DNA of 64,000 bases, from assembly GCA_025937785.1 (NCBI GenBank), contig JAICQQ010000007.1, positions 26,225-90,224 of the forward strand, read 5' to 3'. The notes under the pieces are model-generated. The model had not been told where the DNA came from. It worked only from the letters and a program-made list of their open reading frames with translations, and did not search any database. This document shows, one piece after another, positions 24,998 through 34,907 of the stretch (its first letter is position 1; each line of letters starts with the position of its first letter). The position numbers and the translations under genes were made by a program. Source of the stretch: Polyangiaceae bacterium. Its GTDB lineage: Bacteria; Myxococcota_A; Polyangia; Polyangiales; Polyangiaceae.

Positions 24998-27900
24998 ATG
25001 GCCAAGAATTTGCCGCCTGGGGACGGCGACGATCTCACCGTACCACGTCTTCCGTCCGTCCCGCAGCGCCCCGCGCCCGCCCCGCCGCAGCGCTCGCTCG
25101 CTCCACAACGTTCTGCACCTCCGCAGCGCCCAGTACCCCCGCAGCGCCCTGGTACCTCGCAGCGCCCTGGTACTTCGCAGCGCCCTGCTTCGCAGCGCCC
25201 GTCGGGGACACAGCGCCCGCCGGGTTCGAAGCGTCCCTCGCAGCGCCCGTCCGCGCCCGGCCCTGTCAGCGCGGCGCGTGCTGCCATGGTGGACCCGACC
25301 GTGCTCGACGTCACGCAGCGCCTACCGCCGCCGCCGCCGGCGCCCTCCCCGCATTCGCGCGCTCCTGCACCGCCGCGGCGCTCGGGAGTACCCGGCTCGA
25401 CACCGGCGCAGGGTTTCCAGGCGAACCCGCCCGCGCCCAGCTCCGCGGCAGGGCTGAGTCCCGCCGCAGGCTTGAGTCCGCCGGCGGCGCCGAGTCCGCC
25501 TCAGCGCAAGCTCGAAACCAAAGCCTCGTCGCCACCCAACACGGGCCTCACGCTGCTCCCGAGCGCGCCGGCGCTGGACGGTTCGGATTCGATTCACCCT
25601 GAGGCGTACGGGCGCGTGGCGCCGGCCGAGCTGGAGCCGAGTCCAGGGCTCTCCGATCGCGAGGGGGTGAGCCGCGAACTCGTACTGTTGTGTGAGCGTG
25701 AGTTGGTGAAGGTGGCCGACCCGGGCCGCAAAGCCCGCCTGCACTACGAGTGTGCCCGGCTCCAAGAGTTCCCCTTGAGAGATCTGGAGGCCGCGCTCGA
25801 AAATTACCAGAAAGCGCGAGCGATCCGCGGCCTGCACGTGCCGACCATCAGCGGTCTCAGGCGCGTCCACATGCAGCGGGGTGACTGGCAGGCAGCGCTC
25901 AAGGTGCTTTCGGAGGAGATCGAGCTGGCCGAATCGCCCGAGCATCGGGGCGCGTTGTTGTTCGAACGCGCGCTGCTCCTGGAGACCGAGCTCAGGCGGC
26001 CGAGTGAGGCCCGTGAATCCTACGAAGACGCGCTCGAGCAACTGCCTGGCGACGCGGCGGTGCTACGTGCCCTCGCGCGTGCGCGCCGGCGCGACGGCGA
26101 GCACTCGGCGCTGCAGAAGACGCTCGAGGCGCAGGCGAATCTCGCGGCGCCCGACCCCGCCCTGCTCTCGGCGCGGCTCGCCGAGCGGGCACGCGACGTG
26201 GAACGGCACTCGGCCGAGTCGCGGCTTTCGGCGGAGCTCTACCAGCGAGCTGCGCTCACCGACGCGACGGCGTCGGCGGCGCTGCTGCACGCCGTGCGCT
26301 TGTTCAGCCAAGACGAGCGGTTCTCGGAAGTGGTGGCGCTCGAGCGGCGGCGTATAGAGCTGTTGTCCGAACCGCGCCTGCGCGCCGCGTCGCTCGCAGT
26401 CACGGCGGATCTGCTGTCAGAGCAGCTGGGGGACGTGACGTCGGCGATCGAGCTCTTGGAGCTCGCGTCACAGATCGTTCCGAAGGACCCGACACCGCTC
26501 GAGCGGCTCGCTCGGCTATACGAGTGCATCGGTGAGCACGAGGCCCAGGCCCGCACGCTCGAGCGCTTGTTCGCGGGCAGCCACCTGCCGGAACTGAAGC
26601 TCGAGTTGTGCTTGAAGCTTTCCGACCTGCACCGAAGCCGGAGGCGAGACGCCGCCGCTGCCAGCCGCTGGCTTCAGGCGGCGCGCCAGATCGATCCTTC
26701 GAATACGGCGACGCTCGACGGTCTCGCGGAGTTGTGTCGCGAGCAGGGCGACTTTACCTCGCTGGTGGCCGTGCTCACGCTGCGAGAACGCGCGGCCGAT
26801 GACGTCGACGTGCGCGCGCAGCTCTTGCTCGAGCTGGCCGAGATCCACGAGCGTCAGCTCGGTGACATCGATCAGGCGATCATTCACCAGAAGTCGGTGC
26901 TGAGCTTGCGCCCCGACCACGCCGGTGCCTTTCGTGGCCTTTCGCGGCTGCTGCGGCTGAAGTACCGCTTTGCGGAACTGGTCGAGCTCCACGAGCGCGC
27001 GGTCGACCTGGCGAGCGACGAAGCGGACGCGATCAGTCACCTGCTCGAGATGGCGTTGATCCACGAGGACCTGTTGCAGGCGCCGGCCGCCGCGCTCGCG
27101 GTGTTTCGGCGCGTGCTCGAGAAGGATCCCAAGCAGCTGACCGCGCTCCGCGGCGCGCAGCGCTTGGCGGAGGCGACAGGTGAACCAGGGCTAGCCGTCG
27201 ACCTCATCGAACGCGAGATCAAGCTTTCGCGGGGGGAGGCACGCAAGGTACAGTTGATCTTGCGCGCGGCGGAGCTGTCCGAGCGCCAGCTGGGGGACGA
27301 GGGGCGCGCGCGCTCGTTCTTGCTCGACGTGTTGTCGTTCGAGCCCAACAACCGCGCGGCCCTCACGGCGATCGCGCGCATTCATCGGCGGGCGGGGCGC
27401 TACAACGATCTGGCTCAGACCTTGCTGCAAGAGGCGCCGGCGCTGAACGGGCCGGTCGCGCGCGGCGCCCAGCTGTTGGCGGTGGCGCGCATCGTGGAAG
27501 AGCAGTTGGGCGATCGCGAACGCGCGCTCGAGTACTATCGGAATGCGCACGACCAAGACCCGAGCTCCGCAGAAGCGGCGTACGCGCTCGAGCGAGCCTT
27601 GAGCGACGCCGGACGCTTCGACGAGGTGGCGACGCTGCTCGAGCAACGCCTGCCCAGCTTGAAAGACCTGCGCGATCGCTACCGCGGAGCCATGGAACTC
27701 GCGCGCATTCGCGAGCTGCGGTTGGGTGCCGATGCTCGAGCGCTCGAGGCGTTCGACCTGGCGCTCGAGGCAGAGCCAGACTCGATCGCGGCGGTGCTCG
27801 GGCGCATGCGCTGTCTGGGCCGGCTCGGCAAGTTCGCCGAGTTGGTCAAGGAAACCGACCGCATGCACCGCATGACGGAGGACCCCGCGCCGCGGCTTTG

Positions 27901-30565
27901 GGGGCTGTTGCTCGCTGCAGAACTGCTCGAAGCCGAGCTGGAGCAACCCTCACAGGCGATCTTGCGGTACGAACAAGTTTTGGGGCTCGTGCCCAATCAC
28001 CGCGGAGCCTTGCTGGCGTTGGAACGCCTGTATCTGTCGCAGAAACGCCCCGACGACTTGGTGCGGGTGCTGCAGCTTCAGGCGCACGCGTTCGGCGCAC
28101 CCTCCGAGCAGGTCGCGTCGCTCCGAGAGCTGGCGCGGCTCGAGACCAGCGGCGACGATGCGAACGCGCGCCGGCAGGCGGCGCTCGTCAAGATCTTGAT
28201 GCAGGCATCGGACGACACGCGCGCGCTGCTGCGGCTCGAACTCTGCTACCTCGCGAGCGGGAACGCCAAGGGCCTGGCCGAGGTCGATCTGCGCTGGGTC
28301 CAGCGGGCGGCTCCCGGCATCGATCGCGCAGCCCACCGCACGCGCCTAGCGGAGTACCTGGAGGCGGTGAATCCGATCCGCGGGCGCGACGAACATCGAT
28401 CGGCGCTGGCCGAGGACGCCGAGAACATCGCGTCGGCGCGGGCCTTGACGCGGCTGGCGGAGGTCGTGGGTGACGTCGGCTCGATGCGCGAGGCGGCGGA
28501 GACCGAGTACTCGGTGGTGCGCTCGCCGGCACGAGCCGCAGCGCTCCTGCGCACCGCCGCACGCCTGGCTTACGGGGCGGGAGGGCACGAGGAGACCGCC
28601 GACATCTTGACGCGCGCGCTCACGCTCGAGCCCGACGACGCCGAGAGCGCCGCGGCACTCCAAGGCGTGCTGATGGGGCTTGGACAGCACGACAAGCTCA
28701 TCAGCGTGTTGACCACGGCGGCGATGGCCGCCGAAGATCCGGAAGTGCGCGCGGGTCACTGGATCTCGGTGGCGCGCCTGATGGCCGGGGTGCGCGGAGA
28801 CGTGGGAGCTGGTATCGCGGCCCTCTCGCGCGTAGCCTTGACGCATCCCGGGCATCCGGGGATTCTGATCGAGCTCGCCGAGCTGTACATCCGCGATCGG
28901 CAGTGGGGCCCTGCTGCGGAGCGTTTGAACAAAGCGCTGCAGGCCGACCTCGACCTCGAGTCGACGGTCGCGGCACGCTTGCGTTTGGCCGAGCTTTATC
29001 ACGAGCACCTCGAGCGTACCGCCGACGCCGCCGCGCTGCTGCGGCAGATCGTGGCAGAGGTCCCGGACGAACCCCGAGCGCTCCGTCGCTTGCTGGCCAT
29101 CGAGATCGACGCGAGCGACGCCAGCGCCGAGGCGACCGCGCAAATCTGGGTGCAGCGTTCCGCGGGCCCGGAGCGGGCCGCGGCGCTCACGACTCTCGGC
29201 CGGCTGCAGCGCGACGCGGGCAAGCTCGACGAGGCGAAGCAAACGCTCGCGCAGGCGGTGGCGCTCGCCGGTCTCTCCAAGACAGGGGCCGACCGCGATC
29301 TGGTACGGATCCTCGAGAAGGAAGCACAGCTCGGTGGGTCCGTGGATTGGTCGGTGTACGCGGCCGCGCTGTCCACCTTCTGCAGCGGTGACGCCTCCGT
29401 CGAGGCGAAGACGAACGCGCTAGTGGAGGCCTCGACGGTCTTGATCGACAGAATCAACGATCGCGAGCGGGGCTTTGCTGCCTTGCGCGCGGGACTCAAC
29501 CTCAAGCCCCAGGACTTTGCTCTGCAAGAAGAGCTGGTGCGCCGGTTGATGCAGGCGAGTCACTTCGATCGTGCCGTGCCGGAGCTGTACAAGTTGCTCG
29601 AGTTGCGGCCGGCGAGGCCGCAAACCTGGGCGGATTTGCAACAAGCCTTCGGCGCGATCGGGAAGAACGCGGAAGCGCAGCTCGCGCTGGGGCCACTGGT
29701 GACGCTCGGCGGTGGCACCGACTTGCAGCGAGCTACCTGGGGCTCTCGGCATCCCAGGTATTCCGCGGTCGCCGACGGGAGCGTGAACGATGGCGTGCTC
29801 CAGCGCGCCGCTGGCGCGATCCTGCCCGACGGCGTGCGCGCGTTGCTCGGGCAGCTGGCGCAGATCGGACCCAAGGTGGTTGAAGCCGGGCCCGAGCGGT
29901 ACGGACTCACCCCGCGCGATCGCATTGGTCAGAAGCTGGGCCATCCTGCGCGCGCGCTCCTCGATCGTGTGGCGCGGGTGCTCGGGGTCGAAGACATCGA
30001 TCTGTATGTTGGAGCCGGTGACAGCGGTGTCGACGTGGTGCTCGGTGAATCTACCGGCATCGTGCTCCCGGCGACGTTCGAGACGCTGCCAGAGGCGCAG
30101 CAGGTATTCTGCCTCGTCCGGCAGCTCGCGCGCGTGGCAATGGGCACGCCTGTCGAGGCAGCGCTCGGGACGGAGCAAACTCTGCTCTTGGTGGCCGCTG
30201 CCGCGACAGCGGTAGGCATCGAACCTCCCGCGCCGGTGCCAGGGGCGGACGTGGACGGTCTCGGGCGCCGGCTCGTGAAGGCCGTGCCCTGGCTTTCCAA
30301 GGGCCGCTTCGAAGATGTCGTGCGGCGTTCGGTCGCCGACCAACCTGCCGATCTCGGCGCCACGTTCCGTGCGCTCAATCGCGGCGCGCTGAGGTTGGCG
30401 CTGCTGCTCTCGGACGACCTCGGCTGTCTCGGGCTCTTGAAAGCCAAGGGTCCGCGCCTCTTCGGCATCGAAGCGCAATCGCTCGGTGCGACGCTCGAAG
30501 ACCTGCTCAGGTTCTGGATCAGCCCCGATGCCATGGCGATCCGCCGCCAGGTGGGCTTGCTCTGA
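24998..30565 (+). CDS. Very large TPR-repeat protein (1855 residues)
   Basis: Residues 1-190 are disordered and made of Pro, Gln, Arg and Ser, with repeats such as QRPGTSQRPGTSQRP and an Ala/Pro stretch. From about residue 215 on, the protein is a long superhelix of TPR-like units with recurrent patterns YEDALEQLPGDAAVLRALAR, LLELAEIHERQLGDIDQAI, ALEYYRNAHDQDPSSAEAAY and AAERLNKALQADLDLES. The last 200 residues are more globular (DRIGQKLGHPARALLDRVAR, LYVGAGDSGVDVVLGESTG) and not recognised. No signal peptide or membrane helix, so it is cytoplasmic, probably a scaffold. Such giant TPR proteins are common in myxobacteria with unknown roles. It stands alone, with 230 bp upstream and the next gene convergent. 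Confidence 0.9.
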   Translation: MAKNLPPGDGDDLTVPRLPSVPQRPAPAPPQRSLAPQRSAPPQRPVPPQRPGTSQRPGTSQRPASQRPSGTQRPPGSKRPSQRPSAPGPVSAARAAMVDPTVLDVTQRLPPPPPAPSPHSRAPAPPRRSGVPGSTPAQGFQANPPAPSSAAGLSPAAGLSPPAAPSPPQRKLETKASSPPNTGLTLLPSAPALDGSDSIHPEAYGRVAPAELEPSPGLSDREGVSRELVLLCERELVKVADPGRKARLHYECARLQEFPLRDLEAALENYQKARAIRGLHVPTISGLRRVHMQRGDWQAALKVLSEEIELAESPEHRGALLFERALLLETELRRPSEARESYEDALEQLPGDAAVLRALARARRRDGEHSALQKTLEAQANLAAPDPALLSARLAERARDVERHSAESRLSAELYQRAALTDATASAALLHAVRLFSQDERFSEVVALERRRIELLSEPRLRAASLAVTADLLSEQLGDVTSAIELLELASQIVPKDPTPLERLARLYECIGEHEAQARTLERLFAGSHLPELKLELCLKLSDLHRSRRRDAAAASRWLQAARQIDPSNTATLDGLAELCREQGDFTSLVAVLTLRERAADDVDVRAQLLLELAEIHERQLGDIDQAIIHQKSVLSLRPDHAGAFRGLSRLLRLKYRFAELVELHERAVDLASDEADAISHLLEMALIHEDLLQAPAAALAVFRRVLEKDPKQLTALRGAQRLAEATGEPGLAVDLIEREIKLSRGEARKVQLILRAAELSERQLGDEGRARSFLLDVLSFEPNNRAALTAIARIHRRAGRYNDLAQTLLQEAPALNGPVARGAQLLAVARIVEEQLGDRERALEYYRNAHDQDPSSAEAAYALERALSDAGRFDEVATLLEQRLPSLKDLRDRYRGAMELARIRELRLGADARALEAFDLALEAEPDSIAAVLGRMRCLGRLGKFAELVKETDRMHRMTEDPAPRLWGLLLAAELLEAELEQPSQAILRYEQVLGLVPNHRGALLALERLYLSQKRPDDLVRVLQLQAHAFGAPSEQVASLRELARLETSGDDANARRQAALVKILMQASDDTRALLRLELCYLASGNAKGLAEVDLRWVQRAAPGIDRAAHRTRLAEYLEAVNPIRGRDEHRSALAEDAENIASARALTRLAEVVGDVGSMREAAETEYSVVRSPARAAALLRTAARLAYGAGGHEETADILTRALTLEPDDAESAAALQGVLMGLGQHDKLISVLTTAAMAAEDPEVRAGHWISVARLMAGVRGDVGAGIAALSRVALTHPGHPGILIELAELYIRDRQWGPAAERLNKALQADLDLESTVAARLRLAELYHEHLERTADAAALLRQIVAEVPDEPRALRRLLAIEIDASDASAEATAQIWVQRSAGPERAAALTTLGRLQRDAGKLDEAKQTLAQAVALAGLSKTGADRDLVRILEKEAQLGGSVDWSVYAAALSTFCSGDASVEAKTNALVEASTVLIDRINDRERGFAALRAGLNLKPQDFALQEELVRRLMQASHFDRAVPELYKLLELRPARPQTWADLQQAFGAIGKNAEAQLALGPLVTLGGGTDLQRATWGSRHPRYSAVADGSVNDGVLQRAAGAILPDGVRALLGQLAQIGPKVVEAGPERYGLTPRDRIGQKLGHPARALLDRVARVLGVEDIDLYVGAGDSGVDVVLGESTGIVLPATFETLPEAQQVFCLVRQLARVAMGTPVEAALGTEQTLLLVAAAATAVGIEPPAPVPGADVDGLGRRLVKAVPWLSKGRFEDVVRRSVADQPADLGATFRALNRGALRLALLLSDDLGCLGLLKAKGPRLFGIEAQSLGATLEDLLRFWISPDAMAIRRQVGLL

Positions 30566-30682
30566 GCGCTGGTCCGGCACTCGTTCCTCGCATCCGTCAA
30601 CAGTCACCCTTCCGCGACGTACACCCGGTGTATCGGCTACTCCCCGCCGCACTCATACGGTGGCGCGGGACTGCGTGGCGCG

Positions 30683-31741
30683 CTAGCCGGGCGCTTCGAG
30701 CGGGCCCAGCGTCACACCCGCGCACTCGCTGACGAAATCGCCGCCTAGGGCTTGAGCGGGCGAGCTCGCGCCGGGCGCAACGCGGCCGCTCAGAACGGAC
30801 TCGAGGCAGCGGAGCGCTGCGTCTGCCGTGAACGCGTACGGGTCACCGGTGGTGAGCGTGAGCTCGGTGCGTTGGCCCGCGGCGTTTCGTGCTTCGCCCC
30901 AAAGTTCGGCGCGCGATCTTGCTCGCACGCTGGCATTTGGCCCGGTCACAGCGCGCTCTACCCAGCGCTTCAAGTACCGCTCGACGCGCGCGCTGGCGAA
31001 GACAGGGCGGAGGGCAGCCAGACCCCTGAGCGCTGGCAGCGCCGGGCGCGGCGTCGCCAGGTACGTGGTGATGCTGGGGATCCCCGTGGATCGGTAGGCG
31101 CTCGACAGATCGGCCAAGGGCACGGCCACGGCGTGGCGGTTACCTGTCGGGAATGGAACCTGCCGCGCCCGAGCGCCGAGGGGCTCGCTGACGATCGCGC
31201 CCTGAACCCGCACTAGGCTCTGCCGCGCCAGGGTGTCGAGCCACGTGTTGACGGTGCCCGGTGACGGTCGCGTGCCGAGCGTTGCGAAGGCCAGCTCGAG
31301 CTCGGTGGCGTCGGGCAGCGCCCGCTGCAGCAGCGCCGCGAGGCAGTCGGTGGGCACGACATCGAAGCCGACTCCGGGCAGCAGTACGACACCTGCCTGC
31401 ACGGCATCAGCATGGCGCGGCCAGATCGCCTCGAACACGGCGAACTCGCCCGTGATGTCCAGGTAGTGGCTGCGGGTGCGCAGGCAGGCGTCCACCAGCG
31501 GCGCAGAGGTGGTGCGAAAGGGCCCCGCCATGTGCAGCACCGCTCGAAAGCCGTGGAGCTCGCGCCTGACGTGCTCCGGATCGTCGAGGTCGAAGACGCG
31601 CAGCTCGAGCCCCAGCCGCTCGGCGAGGGGTGCGAGCTTGCTGTAGTTACGGCCCGCGAGCACCGGCGTGAGCCCCCGCGCCTTCGCCAGCTCCGCAGTG
31701 AGGGTTCCAGTGTAGCCGGTCGCGCCGTACAACATCCACAT
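30683..31741 (-). CDS. Saccharopine dehydrogenase-like/trans-acting enoyl reductase family protein
   Basis: A 352-residue NAD(P)-binding protein. The Rossmann start WMLYGATGYTGTLTAELAKA carries the GxxGxxG pattern; FRAVLHMAGPF, CLRTRSHYLDITGEFAVFE and LLPGVGFDVVPTDCLAALL follow the saccharopine-dehydrogenase/trans-acting enoyl reductase layout. In mycobacteria such proteins reduce a double bond in lipid assembly; elsewhere the substrate is unknown. ATG 31739-31741 puts the nucleotide-binding loop at the start, as usual. It diverges from the DUF3160 lipoprotein gene. Confidence 0.87.
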   Translation of the reverse strand: MWMLYGATGYTGTLTAELAKARGLTPVLAGRNYSKLAPLAERLGLELRVFDLDDPEHVRRELHGFRAVLHMAGPFRTTSAPLVDACLRTRSHYLDITGEFAVFEAIWPRHADAVQAGVVLLPGVGFDVVPTDCLAALLQRALPDATELELAFATLGTRPSPGTVNTWLDTLARQSLVRVQGAIVSEPLGARARQVPFPTGNRHAVAVPLADLSSAYRSTGIPSITTYLATPRPALPALRGLAALRPVFASARVERYLKRWVERAVTGPNASVRARSRAELWGEARNAAGQRTELTLTTGDPYAFTADAALRCLESVLSGRVAPGASSPAQALGGDFVSECAGVTLGPLEAPG

Positions 31742-31779
31742 CGAGGTCACCGTACTCGACCCCTCGCTTTGGGCAAGGC

Positions 31780-31795
31780 TGGCACGAGCGTTGCT
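31780..31795 (+). promoter_or_regulatory. Sigma-54 (-24/-12) promoter
   Basis: TGGCACG-AGCG-TTGCT matches the sigma-54 consensus TGGCAYG-N4-TTGCW at every position; GG at 31781-31782 and GC at 31793-31794 are 12 apart. Transcription would start near 31806 and run into the DUF3160 lipoprotein gene 122 bases later. Confidence 0.85.
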
Positions 31796-31800
31796 CTTAC

Positions 31801-31815
31801 TGTGCCGTTGGCACA
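31801..31815 (+). promoter_or_regulatory. Perfect inverted repeat at the predicted start site
   Basis: TGTGCC-GTT-GGCACA sits across the predicted sigma-54 transcription start. It could bind a repressor or fold at the 5' end of the RNA. Its closeness to the promoter is the only reason to list it. Confidence 0.35.
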
Positions 31816-31927
31816 CCAGCTATGGGAAGATCCGCGAAAAAACGCCGAGGTCGGCCTCCGAAATGGGGCAACGTGATCGCGGTCTGGCACAGTCGGTGAG
31901 CCACAATCCGAGAAGGAGCGAGAACCC

Positions 31928-34180
31928 GTGCGTACGCAACTCATCGTTTCCACCCTCATCACCGCCGGCTTACTGGCGGCGTGCTCTGGCTCGACCGAGC
32001 CGGGCGGACCGGCCCCCGGCGATCCCCCCGGCGACCACTCCGAAGACTCGGGCATCCCGGTGCGGCTCGAGCTGAACTCGGAGGGCGCAGCGGAGATCGA
32101 AGGTCAGGTGGCGGACGCGAAGCAGCACGACGCGGCGTCGCTTCAGGCTGCGTACCCCGTCTCGTTCTCGGAAGGCCTGGGCTATGGCCTCGCCGACGTG
32201 CAGAACCTCGACCTGATTCAGGCATCGGAGCTGGGGCTGAACGATGCCGAACTCGAGAAACTCGGAGCGAACGGGTTCGTGATTTCGAGCCGCCTCGCCT
32301 ATCCCAGCTTTCCCTACGCCTACGCCGCCATCTACGTGCACGATCTGCCGGTGTTCGTGAGCGGCGACATGGTGCTCGAAGCCGTGCATCGCTCGTATGA
32401 CGACATGCTGCAGGCGATCGAACAAGAGGTGCTCATCCCGCGCGTGCAGCGGCTCCTGGAATCGATGCGCGCGCGGTTGGCGCAGGGTGGATCCGGGCTG
32501 ACGGAGCAAGCCGCCGTGGACGCGGACTTCTACCTCGCCGTGGCTCAAAGCCTGCTCGTCGGGAGCCCGAGTCAGCCGGTGGCAGGTGCCAAGAGCGAAG
32601 ACATCGCGTCGTTTCTGGCTGACGCCGAAGCCGCCGACGGCGAGCAGCAAAGGACCATGTTCGGCGTTGCGCGCCTCTTCGATTTCTCGCAATTCAAGCC
32701 CCGCGGTCACTACACCGACACGGAGGCGCTCGAACGCTATTTCCGCGCGATGATGTGGCTGGGGCGCATCGACTTCCGAATGATCGAGACTACCCCCGAA
32801 GGTGAACGGGTCTTCCGGCGCCGGCAGCTCGAGGCTGCCTTGGCCATGCGCGCGCTGATGGATGCGGCCGCGTTGGAAGACTGGGCGGGGGTCGATCGCA
32901 CCATCACCGCGTTCGTCGGCGAACACGACTACATGATCGTCCCTGAACTCGATCAGCTGTTGAGCGACCTCGGCATTTCGGACTTGGAGGGGCTTGCCGA
33001 CATCGATGACACCACCATCGCCCAGGCGATCGTCGACGGCAGCTACGGCGAACAGCGGATCGCCAGCCACATCATGCGCAAGCAGACCGGCGGCGCTTCC
33101 GGGACCTTCCCGCTCAACACGAGCTTCGCGTTTTTCGGGCAGCGCTACGTGATCGACAGCCACGTGTTCTCGAACGTCGTGTACGACCGCACGGCGAAGC
33201 GCGTTGTGCCGAACCCGCTCGACGCCGCTTTCGCGGCGTTGAAGAACGATCATGCTTTGAGCCTGCTCGCGAGCGAGCTCGAAGAGTGGGAGTACGCCGG
33301 AGAATTAGCCGCGGTGCGCGCGATCGCGGACGCGCATCCAGAGGCCTATTGGGAGGGGAGCCTGTACACGTCGTGGCTGGGCGCCCTGCAGACCCTGTCT
33401 GCAAACGACTCGACCCAGGGACCCAACGCCGAGGGGCTTCCGAGCGTGGCGCGCAGCGAAGCTTGGGGCCGGCGCTTGCTGAACACGCAGCTCGGTTCGT
33501 GGGCGCAGTTGCGGCACGATACGATCTTGTACGCGAAGCAGTCGTACACCGGCAGCGACGGCTGCGATTTCCCGGATGCCTACGTCGACCCTTATCCCGA
33601 GCTGTTCCGCAAGCTCGCGAAGTTCGCGGATCAGGGTCAGGCTTTGGTCGACAGCCTCGAGCTGGGGCTCGATGGCAGCAGCTACCTCGCCGAGCTCATC
33701 ACCGCCTACTTCGGCAACCTGTCGCGCGTCACCACCACACTGGCCGAGATGGCGGAAGCCCAGCGCACGGGCATGCCGCATTCCGAAGCGCACCTGACTT
33801 TCATCAAGCAGGCGATTCACATCGAAGGCGGTGGTAGCGGTGACCCCTGGCAGACCGGCTGGTACAAGGATCTGTTCTTCGACCCGAGCGGCGGCTTGCA
33901 GCGCGACCCGACCATCGCGGACGTGCACACTGATATCGGTGGCGATCTACCGGTGGCGCGCCCTCCGTCGGTGCTCCACGTGGGGACCGGCGATCCGCGC
34001 ATGCTGGTCATGACGGTCGACACCTGCCAGGGACCCCGCGCGTATGCAGGCGCGGTCTTCGCGTACCACGAGCACTTGGCCGAGGGGTTCACGCGCCTCA
34101 CGGACGAAGAGTGGTCCGAGAAGCTGTACCAAGACCCGCCGGCCGAAGTGCCCTGGTTGAAGCCCATACTAGCGGAGTGA
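31928..34180 (+). CDS. DUF3160-domain lipoprotein
   Basis: A 750-residue surface lipoprotein from GTG 31928 with AAGGAG eight bases upstream. The signal peptide ends LLAAC with Cys near residue 19. The rest is one large, mostly helical DUF3160 domain: LEKLGANGFVISSRLAYPSF, YVHDLPVFVSGDMVLEAVHR, YFRAMMWLGRIDFRM, FAFFGQRYVIDSHVFSNVVY and SEAWGRRLLNTQLGSWAQLR. The function of DUF3160 is not known; it occurs mainly in large secreted proteins of myxobacteria, archaea and Chloroflexi. Control by sigma-54 is indicated by the promoter at 31780. Confidence 0.9.
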   Translation: MRTQLIVSTLITAGLLAACSGSTEPGGPAPGDPPGDHSEDSGIPVRLELNSEGAAEIEGQVADAKQHDAASLQAAYPVSFSEGLGYGLADVQNLDLIQASELGLNDAELEKLGANGFVISSRLAYPSFPYAYAAIYVHDLPVFVSGDMVLEAVHRSYDDMLQAIEQEVLIPRVQRLLESMRARLAQGGSGLTEQAAVDADFYLAVAQSLLVGSPSQPVAGAKSEDIASFLADAEAADGEQQRTMFGVARLFDFSQFKPRGHYTDTEALERYFRAMMWLGRIDFRMIETTPEGERVFRRRQLEAALAMRALMDAAALEDWAGVDRTITAFVGEHDYMIVPELDQLLSDLGISDLEGLADIDDTTIAQAIVDGSYGEQRIASHIMRKQTGGASGTFPLNTSFAFFGQRYVIDSHVFSNVVYDRTAKRVVPNPLDAAFAALKNDHALSLLASELEEWEYAGELAAVRAIADAHPEAYWEGSLYTSWLGALQTLSANDSTQGPNAEGLPSVARSEAWGRRLLNTQLGSWAQLRHDTILYAKQSYTGSDGCDFPDAYVDPYPELFRKLAKFADQGQALVDSLELGLDGSSYLAELITAYFGNLSRVTTTLAEMAEAQRTGMPHSEAHLTFIKQAIHIEGGGSGDPWQTGWYKDLFFDPSGGLQRDPTIADVHTDIGGDLPVARPPSVLHVGTGDPRMLVMTVDTCQGPRAYAGAVFAYHEHLAEGFTRLTDEEWSEKLYQDPPAEVPWLKPILAE

Positions 34181-34199
34181 TAACTATTCGAAATTACTG

Positions 34200-34223
34200 A
34201 CGGGTCGCGATCGCGTGACCCGT
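34200..34223 (+). terminator. Hairpin after the DUF3160 gene
   Basis: ACGGGTC and GACCCGT flank a 10-nt loop, 19 bases after the stop. It covers GTG 34215, an alternative start of the following sigma gene, and so argues for a later start there. The tail is only weakly T-rich. Confidence 0.45.
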
Positions 34224-34271
34224 TCTCGCGCGCCTGGATACTGGTCCGTAGACTCAGGGTTTCCGTTGTCC

Positions 34272-34907
34272 GTGCCGCGCCTCTTGACCAAGTCTCCGCT
34301 CCAGCCGGTTGCCCCGGCGCCGCAACGTCATGACGAATTGGCGCGGCTGGCGGAGGACGCCGGTCGCGGGAGCGAGCCCGCGCTCCGCACGCTGCTCACC
34401 ACGCTCACCCCGCAGCTGCTCCGGGTGGTCCGGCGCGTGTTGGGTTCCGCCCATCCGGACCTCGAGGATGTCACCTACGAGGCCGCCTACGCCGTGATCG
34501 ATGCGCTGCCTCGGTTTCGGGGTGAGGGAACCGTGCGCCACTTTGCGTGTCGCGTAGCGGTGCTGACGGCCATGAACGTGCAGCGTCGCGACCTCGCCAG
34601 CAAGCGCAGCCGGCAGCGCGAACACACCGATCTGGAACACTTCGCGAGCCAGGGGCCCGGGCCCGATCAGTACGCCGAATCGAACTCGCTCTTGCCGATC
34701 GTGCGAGAGCTGATGTGCACGCTGCCCGCGCCGCTGGCGGAAGCGCTATCGCTGCACGTGGTGCTCGGTTACACCATCGCCGAGATCGCCGAGAGTTCCG
34801 GCGTGCCGCTCGAGACGGTGCGCAGTCGTTTGCGCCTCGCCAAGCAATCGCTCAGGAAACGCGCGCTCGGGTACCCGGCTTTGCGCGAAGTCATGGAGGG
34901 CGAGTGA
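34272..34907 (+). CDS. ECF-type RNA polymerase sigma factor (module 2)
   Basis: About 211 residues from GTG 34272; GTG 34215 (230 residues) is the alternative but lies inside a hairpin. Region 2 is visible in LLRVVRRVLGSAHPDLEDVT and RFRGEGTVRHFACRVAVL, region 4 in TIAEIAESSGVPLETVRSRL followed by RLAKQSLRKRAL. It belongs to the same type as the other two ECF factors of the window but is clearly divergent from them. Its stop overlaps the ATG of the TPR gene by one base (TGATG), so the partner is translationally coupled. Confidence 0.85.
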   Translation: MPRLLTKSPLQPVAPAPQRHDELARLAEDAGRGSEPALRTLLTTLTPQLLRVVRRVLGSAHPDLEDVTYEAAYAVIDALPRFRGEGTVRHFACRVAVLTAMNVQRRDLASKRSRQREHTDLEHFASQGPGPDQYAESNSLLPIVRELMCTLPAPLAEALSLHVVLGYTIAEIAESSGVPLETVRSRLRLAKQSLRKRALGYPALREVMEGE

